Origin: an uncultured Clostridia bacterium
GTDB lineage: Bacteria > Bacillota > Clostridia > Christensenellales > Borkfalkiaceae
Reading direction: 5' to 3'
Length of the DNA: 64,000 nucleotides
Assembly (NCBI GenBank): GCA_945638575.1
Contig: CALZDP010000001.1
Span: 62,001 to 126,000 of the forward strand
Shown: in pieces, positions 43,401 to 53,572 of the stretch
Numbering within the stretch: position 1 is the stretch's first letter
How the letters are laid out: the number at the start of each line of letters is the position of its first letter
Made by a program: the position numbers and the translations under genes
The notes under the pieces: generated by a model
Database searches by the model: none
The model's input: the letters and a program-made list of their open reading frames with translations, nothing else
Told to the model about the DNA's origin: nothing

Positions 43401-43569
43401 GTACGCCGTAAAAAAGCGATTATTTGCCGTCTGTGGTCATTTATACGCCGATTGCAAGCGTTTATACGCCACAGACAGACAATTTTTTGCCCTAAAAAGT
43501 CATTTATACGCTGACGGCGTACAGACTTTGCGTCGAATAAAGGCATTTATGCGCACACCGCAAACACTT
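43401..43569. repeat. Degenerate 21-bp tandem repeat, eight units
   Basis: Consecutive units start at 43401, 43422, 43443, 43464, 43485, 43506, 43527 (22 bases) and 43549. Typical units are atacgccgattgcaagcgttt, atttgccgtctgtggtcattt and ttttgccctaaaaagtcattt. The consensus is about ATACGCCnnnnnnaagcaTTT. There are no spacers, so it is not a CRISPR array. Confidence 0.8.
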
Positions 43570-43586
43570 TTTTACAAAAATCCACC

Positions 43587-46523
43587 TTACGCTACTTGAT
43601 CCGCAGGAGGATTTTCGTCGGGTACGGGCTCCGGTTCGGCTTCCCAAACGGCGTATAGCACTGTGCCGTCGGAAAGGTTTGAAAGTTCGCTTGCCGAGTA
43701 TTCAGGCGTAACTCCGCCCTCGGTTAAAGTATATCCTTTGAAGATATATCCCCTTCTCGATGGCGCGGATATGATATTGTATTCGTTTCCGTAATATATC
43801 GAATCCGCCTTTTTGGTAACGGAAACAACGTAATTGTTGTCTTCGGACAAAGTTGCAGACCAAACTATCGGACGGTAAGAAGGATTGATTCTTCCGCTCC
43901 AATTAGGCATAAAAGCGTCGGCGTCGGTGTAGATTGTGGCTAAGTTGCACTGGAAAAACGCCCATGAGCCTATCCATTCCACGTTCTTACTTAAGTTTAT
44001 CGACCTAAGACTTTCACAACCGGAAAAGGCATAATTGCCGATATATTTTAAGTTTTCGCCAAATTCTACGTCGGTAATTTGGTTGAGACCGCAGAAAGCG
44101 TTTTCGCCGATATAAGTCAAAGCCGAACTTAACTGCAAGTTTTCAACCGAAACACAGCCGTAAAAAGCGGCTTTACCGATAGTTTGTACGGTATCGGGAA
44201 TTACAACTTCCTTAAGGGTGTAACACTGATAGAAAGCGGAATCGCCGATTTCGGTAAGTTTATCGCTGCCCGTTTCATTCTGTTCAAAGGTCAAAGTTTC
44301 CAAGGCAAAGCAACTTGCAAAAGCCTCTTGTCCGATAGAAGTAATGGTATCCGGAATGGTTACTTTTTCAAGCATATTACAGTAATAAAATGCGTAGTCT
44401 GAAATATTTTCCAAAACCCCGTATTCGGGAAGGATAACTTCGGAAAGGTGCTGACAGTATGCAAACGCAGATTGACCTATAGATTCAAGTCTATACAAAC
44501 TTGAAAGGTCGATATTTTTCAAAGAACTACAACCATAAAATGCCGAACGGCCGATTCTTTCCAAGTTAAGAGGAGTACCGATATCTTTAAGGTTTTTACA
44601 ACCGTAGAACATAAAATCGGGTACTTCTATAATGTTGTCGGTAATTACGAAAGTAGTTAAGTCTTCACAGCCGTAAAAGGCGCCTGCGCCGATGTATTTA
44701 ACGCTGTTGGTATTATTTACGGATAGTATAGACGCGCCCATAGAAACATTGGAAAAAGCATAATCCGCTATACCGATGGTATCGTCTTTTAAAGTTATGT
44801 TTAAAGAAGTTTGGAATAAATCTTCAAGAACTTTGATACCTACAACCCATTTACCCGCGTAAACTTCTTTGTTGACTGAGGCTACGTTCCACAATTTGGT
44901 TCTTAAAAATGCTTGACCGCCGATTTTTCTTATCGAGTCGGGAACGAGAAGATGATAGTTTTCCTCGGAAGGAACGTCTAAACCGCTGCACATATAGAAA
45001 CAGTAAGCGCCTATTTCTTTTACCTTTTGCCCCATTCTGACATTGGTAAGATTTGTACATTCATAAAAGGTACTGTTACCGACAACAAGCAATTCATCGT
45101 CGTCGTAAGCGTCGAATTTATATAGTTTAGGGCATTGCGAAAAGGCTGCGCCGCATACGTATTTTACAGTACGCGGTAAAATAACCGACTGCAATAGTTC
45201 TGCCTTTGCAAATATGTATTGACACAAGCCTACAGTGCCTTCCGCAATATCGATACGCTTTGCGGGGGTTCCGTCTTCTTTCGGAGGAACACTGCCGTCC
45301 CCTATCGATTCAACGGTGATTTTAAGGGGTTGAGAAACGCCCACCAGCCAATTATCGGCATAGAAAAGTTTTTCGCCGTAATTCACTTCTTCTTCGGGAC
45401 AAATTTTTGTTTTGTAAAACACCGAAGCACCAAGGTTGGTAAGACTGTCCGGAAGGTCAACCGTTTCAAACTTGGGACAACTTGCAAAACAGTTGGTGCC
45501 GATATACTGCAAACCCTCGGGCAAAACTACGCCGGTAAGATTTTTACTGTAAGCAAATACCCTTGTATCAAGTTCGGTCAAACTGCTGTTCGGCGAAAAA
45601 GTTATGCCTTTTGATAAAGAACAACTTGCAAAGGCTTGATCGTAAATGGTTTTTACGCCGCTGCCGATAGTAACAGACTCTAATGCCGAACAGTAGTAAA
45701 ACGCCTTTTGGTATATAGCCGTAACGGAATCGGGAATTACAACTTCGGTTAAAGCGGTACAGTTTATGAAAGCGGATTCGTATATAGTATTAACGTTGTC
45801 GGGAATGGTTATGGATTCGAGCGACGGACAATAAGCGAAAATATATTCGTTAAGTTCGGTTATGCCTGCGGGAATGTTTACAACTTTAAGAGAGTTGCAC
45901 GACATAAAGCAAGCATTGCCTAAAAAAGTAATATTATCGGAAAGGACTACCTTTTCCAAATTAACGCAATTTGCAAAGGCGCTTTCGCCGATAGAAGTTA
46001 CGTTTTTACCTACCGTAACCGAAGTTATAGTCTTACTTCTATAAAATGCGCTGTCGGCGATAGCGGTTACGGGTTTGCCCCTGTAAACGTCTTCGATGGT
46101 GAATTCGCCTTGGGCTCTTCCTACCCTTGAAATCTGGTATTCTCTTTCATTGTTGATAAGCGTATAAACACAGCCGGTTTCATAAATTTTGTGGAAGAAA
46201 ATGGTTTCGGACCAATCGGATTCTTCTTTCATACGGCTTGAAGGTATGGCTTTTATCCTTATGTCGTAGTCGCCTTCGGAAAGGTCGGCTAAAGAACATA
46301 AAGGTTTCCTAAGGTTTGCGGACAAAACTACTTCTTTAGTAACGTAATCGGTTACTTCGACAACGTAATTTTTTGTGTCCGCTACCTCCGTCCAAGTCAT
46401 ATTGTTATCTTCGTCAAAGACTATTCCTTTCGGCGTGCCGATCTTATCGGTATTACACGCCGTGAACAGGAAAAGCGATGTAACGAAAAGGCAGAAAAGT
46501 ATGCCTATAGTCGCTTTTTTCAT
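43587..46523 (-). CDS. BspA-like leucine-rich repeat (LRR_5) surface lipoprotein
   Basis: A 978-residue lipoprotein (lipobox LFTAC near residue 23). An FN3-like domain follows at about 35-110 (MTWTEVADTKNYVVEVTDY). Then come about 30 LRR_5 units of the form AFYxCxxLxxVxIPDSVTxIGxxAF (for example SAFINCTALTEVVIPDSVTAIYQKAFYYC). A C-terminal InlB-like module reads GYIFKGYTLTEGGV to TVLYAVWEAEPEP. Length is normal for BspA-like proteins. It is the last gene of the MoxR/VWA operon, 12 bases after the 999-residue VWA protein, so it is probably co-expressed. BspA-like proteins bind host or bacterial surfaces; the ligand is unknown. Confidence 0.9.
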   Translation of the reverse strand: MKKATIGILFCLFVTSLFLFTACNTDKIGTPKGIVFDEDNNMTWTEVADTKNYVVEVTDYVTKEVVLSANLRKPLCSLADLSEGDYDIRIKAIPSSRMKEESDWSETIFFHKIYETGCVYTLINNEREYQISRVGRAQGEFTIEDVYRGKPVTAIADSAFYRSKTITSVTVGKNVTSIGESAFANCVNLEKVVLSDNITFLGNACFMSCNSLKVVNIPAGITELNEYIFAYCPSLESITIPDNVNTIYESAFINCTALTEVVIPDSVTAIYQKAFYYCSALESVTIGSGVKTIYDQAFASCSLSKGITFSPNSSLTELDTRVFAYSKNLTGVVLPEGLQYIGTNCFASCPKFETVDLPDSLTNLGASVFYKTKICPEEEVNYGEKLFYADNWLVGVSQPLKITVESIGDGSVPPKEDGTPAKRIDIAEGTVGLCQYIFAKAELLQSVILPRTVKYVCGAAFSQCPKLYKFDAYDDDELLVVGNSTFYECTNLTNVRMGQKVKEIGAYCFYMCSGLDVPSEENYHLLVPDSIRKIGGQAFLRTKLWNVASVNKEVYAGKWVVGIKVLEDLFQTSLNITLKDDTIGIADYAFSNVSMGASILSVNNTNSVKYIGAGAFYGCEDLTTFVITDNIIEVPDFMFYGCKNLKDIGTPLNLERIGRSAFYGCSSLKNIDLSSLYRLESIGQSAFAYCQHLSEVILPEYGVLENISDYAFYYCNMLEKVTIPDTITSIGQEAFASCFALETLTFEQNETGSDKLTEIGDSAFYQCYTLKEVVIPDTVQTIGKAAFYGCVSVENLQLSSALTYIGENAFCGLNQITDVEFGENLKYIGNYAFSGCESLRSINLSKNVEWIGSWAFFQCNLATIYTDADAFMPNWSGRINPSYRPIVWSATLSEDNNYVVSVTKKADSIYYGNEYNIISAPSRRGYIFKGYTLTEGGVTPEYSASELSNLSDGTVLYAVWEAEPEPVPDENPPADQVA

Positions 46524-46535
46524 AATATTTTACCT

Positions 46536-49535
46536 TTATTTTTTGTGATTTTTGAACCTTTTATCTTTTCTTTCACGAATGATTTCGTGCAACCATTTGA
46601 ATTTGAACTTACGAACGGCAATATCCAACAAGAACATTACTATTATAAGTATCGCAAATAAAATCCTCGGATCGTATTCGTTATGGATGACTAATTCAAC
46701 GTTTTCAAAGAATACGTTCAAGTTCAAAACGTCGTCGTTGTATACGCCGTTTCCGCCGTCCGCCAACAAACCGAGTTTAGTGGTTATCTCTTCTTGGGTA
46801 GCGGTGGTTGCATCGTATTCTTTGGAATATGAGAAAGATTTATAGAAGGTGTGAACTTGTTTTTCACTGCCGTCGGCGGCTAACTTCTTTAATGTTATCG
46901 TGTAAGTACCTGTGTTTTTGGCGACAAATGAGAACCTGCTGTAGTTGTTTGAGGCTTCAAGCGGTAAAGTAACGTAAACCGTAGGATCTGGGTTTTTGGA
47001 AATCGAGTCTAATGACACGGTTTTTTCGACGTTACCTTCGCGCCAACTGATGGTACCTGAAATCCTTTCGTCTTCTTCAAGCGAAGTCATAACGCTTACG
47101 GTATTGTGATAGTTGTCTTCCGTTATGGTGGTTTCGATACCGCTTGTCGATAAATCCCTTAGCGGTAACAATTCCTTAACCACGTTAAGAATAAGTGTCT
47201 TGCCCTGTTCGGAATCTATTAAATCTTGTGAAAACTGACCGTATAGGTCGATTGCAAACGAGCCTACTTTACCCTTACCGTAATTCCACTGTGCATAAAT
47301 GGGGACTTCATACTCCCCTTTTATAAGCAGTTTTGCGCTTGGACGAATTTTCGTCCCGTAAAAGCCCGATAAAACTATCGGCAATTTGTCCGAGAAAGTT
47401 TCGCCGGAAGTATCAAGCACACCGCTGAAAATCGGCGATACGATGTCCGCTGAAACAGGATAAAAGTCGGTAAGTTCTACCTGCTTAATATCGGGGGCGG
47501 AAACGTCTGCCCTAAGTTGCGGTAAAATATCGCTGGGTTCGACAGACATCATCAATTTCTTGAAAACGTTTAATCTTTTACTTTCGGTGGCTTGAGGATT
47601 ACCTGAGACCTCTTGCGTATCGTTGGAAAGCCAAACGACGCGCATCAATCTTTCATAGTTATCATCTGAACCTTCGCCCGGAACTAATTTAAGTTCGCCG
47701 CGCAAAAGTCTGTTATTAAAGTCTGTTACGTCATGATATTCCTGTCCGGTTATAACGATTGAGAAAGTTATACCGTGTTCTTTGTATGCTCGCGACGCCA
47801 AATCTTCTATGGTCATAAGGTCTTGTATTTGACCGTCGGTAAGCATGATAATATGACGCTTTTTAATCTTCGTGTTGTTTGAAAGGTGAGCAATGGCAAG
47901 CCTTACGGAATCTGCAAACGCCGTTCCGCCGGTAGGTTCGGGCATGTTTCTTATTGCCTTGTTAATAGCCGATCTGTTGGTTACCGAAGTAAGCGGAAGT
48001 ACCATATGCGCGGCATCGTTAGTGGCAATTATACCGCAATAGTCGCGCGGGGAAAGCGTGCTGTCCTCGTCTTCGCCTACTTTATCCAAAGCGTATTCGA
48101 TACCTCTTTTTGCGTAAGCCCATTTGGAATTGTTATTTTCGTCGTATTCTCCGCCGCCGCCCATAGAGCCTGAAATATCGATTAAGAACATTACGCCGAC
48201 CGGTGGCGTATATGCAACGGACTGAACGGGAAGCATTTGCTGATACAAAGTTTCCTGCGAGAAACCGCTATACATATCCTTTCTGTTATACGCGTGCGCG
48301 ACAGGATGGGGTATGTTGAGTTCGTCTAACTCTTCCCCGTCGCTTCCGCCGGTGGTAATTAAAGAACCGCCGTAATCGTATACGTAGGACTGAAGCATCT
48401 CGTCAAAGCCTTCTTGCGTTTGCATATCGGCGTTGGAAATGTTGTTTAAAATTACCTGATTATATTCGCGTAATTCCTGCAACGTATCGGGACAATCGGG
48501 GTCGCCGAATGTGGTGCTTGTTACGTTGTATAAATTGTCTTCGCTTAAAAGGTCATTAAGGAATTGCGATTCCTCTTCAATGGCGTCTTTAGAACGAGAA
48601 ATAAGCAAAACTTTATTGTAACGCTCTAAATCGTAATAGGTGCTGAATTTATTGTTTTGTTCCACTCCGTCATTGTCTACCGTCATGGTAACGTCGATTT
48701 TGTGTATACCGTCGGCGGTAAATGTGTGGGGGAAGGAGCATTGAGTTACGCCTTCCGATACCGCAAAAGGCAAATTTTCTTTTTCGCCGTTATTGTCGAT
48801 CATCGAAATTACGGCGTCGGTTGCAAAATTGGAAGCGATAGTTATCGTTATGTTGCAAGAAACGTTTAACTGAACATTAGTTTCGGGGAAAGTAATTTCG
48901 GTTATACGCGCGTCTTTACCGGTGTATTCCGACGGAATATACATAACGTCTAACTTAGTGTTTTGCGCCGTTACGTATTTTACGGCATTTACGGAATTTT
49001 CGTCTGTTTCTTTACCGTCGGTAACAAGTATTATCTTTGCGGTTTCCGGATTTTTGAATATACCTGCGGTATACTTTATTGCGGCTTCTATATCGGTTGC
49101 CGAAACGTCCGGTTTTTTAGCGTTAAGATAGTTGTCATAAGTTTGGGTAATATCCTTGTTGATTTCGGAAGCGTAAACTTGATCAAAACCAAAGGTTACA
49201 ACGCCTACGCCGAAACCGTTATTGGCGCCTTCGTTAACGATATCCCTTACGAACATATCTCTTTCGGTTTCGGAATAGTTTTCGGAATCGGACATGTCGA
49301 CAAGGACTATCATTTCGTTTGTGGTTAGCGATACGTTATACTCGAAACGCATTCCCGCAAGCATCAATATGGCAAGCGTCATTGCCGTAACGTGTAAAAT
49401 TATGGAAACGATACGGTTTCTTGTATTCCTGTACTTTTTGTTTATCATAAAGTAAGGAATTAAAACTGCCAAAAGTACGGGGATTATCGCAAAAAGCAGC
49501 CAAGGGTATGAAAAACGAATTGCAAAACTTGTCAT
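46536..49535 (-). CDS. Large membrane protein with two VWA domains (BatA/BatB-like)
   Basis: A 999-residue membrane protein. Two N-terminal segments (YPWLLFAIIPVLLAVLIPYF and IVSIILHVTAMTLAILMLAG) have the Aerotolerance BatA layout. A first VWA domain follows at about 72-200 (IVLVDMSDSENYSE, ILVTDGKE) and a second at about 445-610 with a complete MIDAS motif DISGSMGGG, then TGGTAF and MLTDGQ. A beta-rich region and a final membrane segment (ILFAILIIVMFLLDIAV) end it. The basic tail is cytoplasmic. The double VWA makes it longer than usual Bat proteins. It works with MoxR, DUF58 and the other VWA protein, by analogy to Bat/MoxR operons; its exact role is not established. Confidence 0.87.
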   Translation of the reverse strand: MTSFAIRFSYPWLLFAIIPVLLAVLIPYFMINKKYRNTRNRIVSIILHVTAMTLAILMLAGMRFEYNVSLTTNEMIVLVDMSDSENYSETERDMFVRDIVNEGANNGFGVGVVTFGFDQVYASEINKDITQTYDNYLNAKKPDVSATDIEAAIKYTAGIFKNPETAKIILVTDGKETDENSVNAVKYVTAQNTKLDVMYIPSEYTGKDARITEITFPETNVQLNVSCNITITIASNFATDAVISMIDNNGEKENLPFAVSEGVTQCSFPHTFTADGIHKIDVTMTVDNDGVEQNNKFSTYYDLERYNKVLLISRSKDAIEEESQFLNDLLSEDNLYNVTSTTFGDPDCPDTLQELREYNQVILNNISNADMQTQEGFDEMLQSYVYDYGGSLITTGGSDGEELDELNIPHPVAHAYNRKDMYSGFSQETLYQQMLPVQSVAYTPPVGVMFLIDISGSMGGGGEYDENNNSKWAYAKRGIEYALDKVGEDEDSTLSPRDYCGIIATNDAAHMVLPLTSVTNRSAINKAIRNMPEPTGGTAFADSVRLAIAHLSNNTKIKKRHIIMLTDGQIQDLMTIEDLASRAYKEHGITFSIVITGQEYHDVTDFNNRLLRGELKLVPGEGSDDNYERLMRVVWLSNDTQEVSGNPQATESKRLNVFKKLMMSVEPSDILPQLRADVSAPDIKQVELTDFYPVSADIVSPIFSGVLDTSGETFSDKLPIVLSGFYGTKIRPSAKLLIKGEYEVPIYAQWNYGKGKVGSFAIDLYGQFSQDLIDSEQGKTLILNVVKELLPLRDLSTSGIETTITEDNYHNTVSVMTSLEEDERISGTISWREGNVEKTVSLDSISKNPDPTVYVTLPLEASNNYSRFSFVAKNTGTYTITLKKLAADGSEKQVHTFYKSFSYSKEYDATTATQEEITTKLGLLADGGNGVYNDDVLNLNVFFENVELVIHNEYDPRILFAILIIVMFLLDIAVRKFKFKWLHEIIRERKDKRFKNHKK

Positions 49536-49549
49536 TTCTTTTTACCCCC

Positions 49550-51568
49550 TTACATATTGTCACGGAGTTGCAGTAACCACTCCGCAAACATGAATACGGT
49601 AAGCCCTATAGCAATGTATAACAGCCAATCCGCATAGTAATCCCTTGCGGCGGCGTTGATATAAGGATTGTACAAGCCTTCCGCATCGGGTGAAACATCG
49701 CTTTCGGCAGACGGCATTTTTACATAAATGCTGTTGGTTAATTCCTTACCGCTAAAAGTCTGCTGTGTTATGGTGTAACTTCCCTGCATGTTAAGTTTAA
49801 TGGTTGCGGGGAAATATTCTATCTTTTGAGAATACCCGTTACCTTTTATGTCGAGAAATCCGCCAAGCGATTTTAAAATGATATCTTCATTTACTTCAAA
49901 AGCGTCCTTTTCAACGGTAGCAGGATAGAAATATTCAAATAAGTTGTAGAAAAACAGCGGAAAATCAACAACCAACGGGAAGTTTGTGTAATGTATGCTG
50001 AAAGTAAAATACACAACCTTCATTTGATCGTCGTTGGCAACCAAAATAAGAGGCTTTTCCATAACCGACAAAATACATTCGTAACGGTTGGTGTCGTAAC
50101 TTACAACTTCATTATATGCATTAAGAAAAATATGTTCAGGCGTTATATTATTCAACAAAGGATGGCGAACCTCTATTTCCGGCGAAAGCCCTCCCGGCAC
50201 ATCGATACTGCGAAGTCCGCCGATATTTACGCCTGAGCCGTTTATGGAACCTTGGGGCGATAATATCAAAACCACGCCGTCGGTAGGAAGTACGGTAGGC
50301 ATTTCTGCATGTTCGAAAATATAAAGGTCGTAACCGGAAATTTCTTCTCCCAATTCTTCTATAAAGACCTCTTGTTCGATAGTGATATCCCAATTTTCTT
50401 CGTAAATCTTTTTCATCGTCAAAAGCGCCTGATTAACGAAGGTGTTGGGCAACGTGCTGACGTACATTACCTTTAACGGGGTTTTTGTTCCGCCGTAAAT
50501 ATAAAAGTCGTTGTCTTCGTATAATGCGTCGTCATAGTAAATCAAACGGTCTCTGAAACTTTCGGCAGAGCCGTCTTCCAAAATAGAAACGTGAATACTT
50601 TCGTACGAATAGATTTGCGTGGTTTGGTCCACTATTATCATATTGTCGGGCGGGGTTTGTCCGTCCGGTAAAGTGTTATGTCTGAAGGCTATCGTATAAA
50701 CGGTATCCTGCATAATGTCCAGTTTGCCGGTAGGCTTTAAAACTTCGTTTTGAGTCTGAGTTTCGTCCGCTTCCGCATTTACGCCGTATACGTCGAGAAC
50801 AAGTTGTAAATCTTCAAAGTTTCTGCCATAGCAAGCAACGTCCACGAAAAAGTTGTAATAACCGTCGTCGTAACTTGTGTAAGCATTCAAGATGGCAACA
50901 TTCCAATCTTCCTCGACAGACACGTCTTCAACGGTAACTTTTTCCGGCACGTGAATGTATTTGTTATCGGTGTAAACGAAAACGTTGGCATACTCGTTTA
51001 TGGCGATGATATCTTCGCAAAGGGCGAGCGCGCCGTCGATATCGGACTTACCGAAAGTGCAGGCGCTGTTACCTTCCATAAGTCCGTTTACCGTATCAAC
51101 GAACTCATTTGACTTGTCGGGTGTTATTCTCGAAATAAGAAAATCAGGATCTTCATCCGCCAAAATCAAAGAAACTTTACCGCTGTTATTGAAAGTAAAG
51201 TTTGCCAAATCGATAGAGTCTTTTAGCGCCCTTTCAAAACGGGTTTCGCCGTCGGACTGCATACGCATACTTGCCGAGCAGTCAACGATAATTATTGCTT
51301 CTTCACCGCTTTCTTTTGCTAAAAGTTCACGGCTGGGACGGGCTAAAACCGCAGTACAGCACAGTAATACCAAAATTTGACATAAAATTAAAAGCAAATT
51401 CCTAAGTTTACTGATAGGAACACGCTTTTTTTTGTATTTTAAACTTAACTGCCAAATAAACGTACTTGAAATTATGCGTTGTTGGTAGTTAGGTCTGATT
51501 ATATAGATTATCAAAAGGACTATTAAACTTATTAAGCCTAATAATCCCAATGGCATTAGTAAAGTCAT
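49550..51568 (-). CDS. VWA-domain membrane protein (BatA-like)
   Basis: A 672-residue membrane protein. N-terminal segments are at about residues 4-24 and 58-76 (LLLILCQILVLLCCTAVLA). A VWA domain follows at about 93-250 with MIDAS-type DCSASMRMQ. A large extracellular-type region follows with no recognised enzyme motif, and the C-terminal segment is DWLLYIAIGLTVFMFAEWLL. Its ATG overlaps the DUF58 stop by 4 bases (ATGA), so translation is coupled. It probably acts in a complex with its neighbour VWA protein, DUF58 and MoxR. Confidence 0.87.
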   Translation of the reverse strand: MTLLMPLGLLGLISLIVLLIIYIIRPNYQQRIISSTFIWQLSLKYKKKRVPISKLRNLLLILCQILVLLCCTAVLARPSRELLAKESGEEAIIIVDCSASMRMQSDGETRFERALKDSIDLANFTFNNSGKVSLILADEDPDFLISRITPDKSNEFVDTVNGLMEGNSACTFGKSDIDGALALCEDIIAINEYANVFVYTDNKYIHVPEKVTVEDVSVEEDWNVAILNAYTSYDDGYYNFFVDVACYGRNFEDLQLVLDVYGVNAEADETQTQNEVLKPTGKLDIMQDTVYTIAFRHNTLPDGQTPPDNMIIVDQTTQIYSYESIHVSILEDGSAESFRDRLIYYDDALYEDNDFYIYGGTKTPLKVMYVSTLPNTFVNQALLTMKKIYEENWDITIEQEVFIEELGEEISGYDLYIFEHAEMPTVLPTDGVVLILSPQGSINGSGVNIGGLRSIDVPGGLSPEIEVRHPLLNNITPEHIFLNAYNEVVSYDTNRYECILSVMEKPLILVANDDQMKVVYFTFSIHYTNFPLVVDFPLFFYNLFEYFYPATVEKDAFEVNEDIILKSLGGFLDIKGNGYSQKIEYFPATIKLNMQGSYTITQQTFSGKELTNSIYVKMPSAESDVSPDAEGLYNPYINAAARDYYADWLLYIAIGLTVFMFAEWLLQLRDNM

Positions 51569-52464
51569 GAAATCATACCTACCTTCAATAATTCGCCGAA
51601 AAGCACCTTTTCAATAGGGTCTTCGGTATTGACCGTGATATAGTCGACACCGCGCTTTTTGGCAAAAGTTCTGATATCCGCATAAAAGTCTTTTAAAGCC
51701 TCTCTGTAAGCGGACTGTGCGGAACGGGTTATTCTTATCTTCATGTTTTTTTCGTCAACAAGGTCTAAGGATTCGGAGTCGATAAGATTTACCCTGCCGT
51801 CAAACGTAGGTTCGACTTCGGCAGGCGTTAAAGGCTGTAAAAGCATTACCTGACGCTTTTTGTAACAAAGGTAGTCAACAGCCTTCTTCCAGTCGCTATT
51901 GGTAAAAAAGTCGGAAATAATGACCGTAAGACCGTTGTTGTTTCCGGTTTCCGGACAGGAAGTGATACACTTTTCGATATCGCTTTCACCGTCGAAAACC
52001 AAATCTTCAAGTTGACCGACCGCCCTGAAAAAAGCGTTTTTGCCCACTATGGTACCGAAAGGATTTTCGGTAGTGTTTCCCTTCATAATGTGGAAGGAAA
52101 CTTTATCCATATTATGAACCGCCAAAAAGCCTAAAGCGGCAGCCGCCGCAATGGCGTATGCCGCCTTTTCAGGGTTATCTTTACCCATAGAAGCCGAACA
52201 GTCCACAAAGATTTGGACGTGCATTTGTCTTTCATCGGTAAATAACTTGATAAAATACTTTTCGAAACGACTGAAAAGATTCCAGTCTATACGCCTTATA
52301 TCGTCGCCGAGTTGATATTCGCGAAAGTCCGCAAACTCAACCGTCTGTCCGTAAGTCGATACAAGGTGCTTACCGCCGAAATACCCTAACAAGTGTGATT
52401 TTAAGTTGAATGCAAGGGTTTCAAGCCTGCTGAAAAATTTGTCGTTTAATAAAGAGTCCTTCAT
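51565..52464 (-). CDS. DUF58 domain protein
   Basis: A 299-residue soluble protein. The family hallmark EFADFREYQLGDDIRRIDWNLFSR is at about 43-66, followed by a VWA-like fold with FVDCSASMGKDN. DUF58 proteins are regularly encoded between MoxR ATPases and VWA proteins and are thought to be partners or substrates of MoxR. It lies 36 bases after moxR and shares its stop region with the next start. Confidence 0.93.
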   Translation of the reverse strand: MKDSLLNDKFFSRLETLAFNLKSHLLGYFGGKHLVSTYGQTVEFADFREYQLGDDIRRIDWNLFSRFEKYFIKLFTDERQMHVQIFVDCSASMGKDNPEKAAYAIAAAAALGFLAVHNMDKVSFHIMKGNTTENPFGTIVGKNAFFRAVGQLEDLVFDGESDIEKCITSCPETGNNNGLTVIISDFFTNSDWKKAVDYLCYKKRQVMLLQPLTPAEVEPTFDGRVNLIDSESLDLVDEKNMKIRITRSAQSAYREALKDFYADIRTFAKKRGVDYITVNTEDPIEKVLFGELLKVGMIS

Positions 52465-52500
52465 CTATAATCCTTAAAAACAAGAGTTTTCAAAAAAACG

Positions 52501-53517
52501 TTATTTTATCTTTAACTTTTTGGTTAGTTCCGCTAAAATCATATCGATAACTTGGTCGGTGGAAATTCTTTCCGCAATAGCCTCGAAGTTAAGTTTGATA
52601 CGGTGGCGTAATACGAAGTGCGCTAAGTCGTTGATATCGGAATAAGCAACGTTGTACCTGCCTTTTATAAGGGCAAGAACTTTACCTGCGGAAATAAGCG
52701 CCTGACCTGCACGAGGGCTGGCGCCCAAACGCACGTACTTTTTGGCGGTTTCCGTAGCACATTCGCTGTCGGCGTGGGTTGCGGAAGTCAAAGTCATGGC
52801 GTAGCGCAAAACCTCTTGCGATACGGGAATTTGATTGGCGATTTCACGCATTCTTAAAAGTTCGTCGCCGGTACAAGCGCGGTCGGCTACTTCCGCCATG
52901 GTCTTTTGAGTCATGGTAACGATGTCCATGAGTTCGTCAAGGCTGGGGTTGGGTACCAACAGTTTAAACATAAACCTATCCATCTGCGCTTCGGGAAGCG
53001 GATAAGTACCGTCTTGTTCGATAGGGTTTTGGGTTGCCAAAACGAAGAAAGGTTCTTTTAACTTTCTTGAAGTACCCATAACGGTAACTGTATGTTCCTG
53101 CATTGCCTCGAGCAGCGCCGACTGTGTTTTAGGCGTAGCACGGTTGATTTCGTCCGCAAGGATAATATTACTGAAAACAGGACCTTCTTGGAATTTAAAG
53201 GAGGAATTGCCGTTTTCGTCTTTTACGATGATATTCGTACCCGTAACGTCCGCAGGCATTAAGTCCGGCGTGAACTGTATACGAGAGAAAGGTAAATCGA
53301 ATACCCTGCCGAGAGTTCTTACAAGCCTTGTTTTACCAACGCCCGGAACACCTTCGAGTAATACGTTACCGCCTGCGATCATAGCGATGATAGTACCTTC
53401 TACTACTTCTTGCTGACCGATGACGTCCCTTCTTATCTGCGCAAATATATCCTGAATTTGTTTGCTGAATTGGTCGATATCCTGTTGATTGATTGCCTTA
53501 ACGTTTTCTGTTGCCAT
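52501..53517 (-). CDS. MoxR family AAA+ ATPase
   Basis: A 338-residue AAA+ ATPase of the MoxR family, chaperone-like proteins that activate VWA-containing complexes. Walker A is EGVPGVGKTRL near 56-66, Walker B is ILADEINRA near 120, and QNPIEQDGTYPLPEAQMDRFMF is the MoxR sensor/pore signature. SPRAGQAL near the C-terminus carries the sensor-2 arginine. It is the second gene of the operon, 55 bases after the membrane protein. Confidence 0.95.
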   Translation of the reverse strand: MATENVKAINQQDIDQFSKQIQDIFAQIRRDVIGQQEVVEGTIIAMIAGGNVLLEGVPGVGKTRLVRTLGRVFDLPFSRIQFTPDLMPADVTGTNIIVKDENGNSSFKFQEGPVFSNIILADEINRATPKTQSALLEAMQEHTVTVMGTSRKLKEPFFVLATQNPIEQDGTYPLPEAQMDRFMFKLLVPNPSLDELMDIVTMTQKTMAEVADRACTGDELLRMREIANQIPVSQEVLRYAMTLTSATHADSECATETAKKYVRLGASPRAGQALISAGKVLALIKGRYNVAYSDINDLAHFVLRHRIKLNFEAIAERISTDQVIDMILAELTKKLKIK

Positions 53518-53572
53518 TTTAACTTCCTTTAATGTATATCTTATTTATTTGAATGTTTTAAATACCAAAATA

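Larger units (their letters stand above)
43222..43586. other. Spacer with promoter and 21-bp tandem repeats
   Basis: About 365 bases without a supported gene. From right to left it holds the 3' end of the preceding operon, a tract of eight degenerate 21-bp repeats, a consensus promoter and the leader of the 1658-residue lipoprotein. No terminator for the upstream operon is seen. Confidence 0.75.

Noticed and set aside
43401-43569. Possible CRISPR array
   Set aside because: The units are contiguous, degenerate and 21 bases long, with no spacers and no cas genes.
43318-43599. 93-residue plus-strand ORF with heptad-like repeats (HLYADCKRLYATDRQ)
   Set aside because: It starts with TTG, has no ribosome binding site, and its pattern is simply the 21-bp DNA repeat read in frame. 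The minus strand is also open there.
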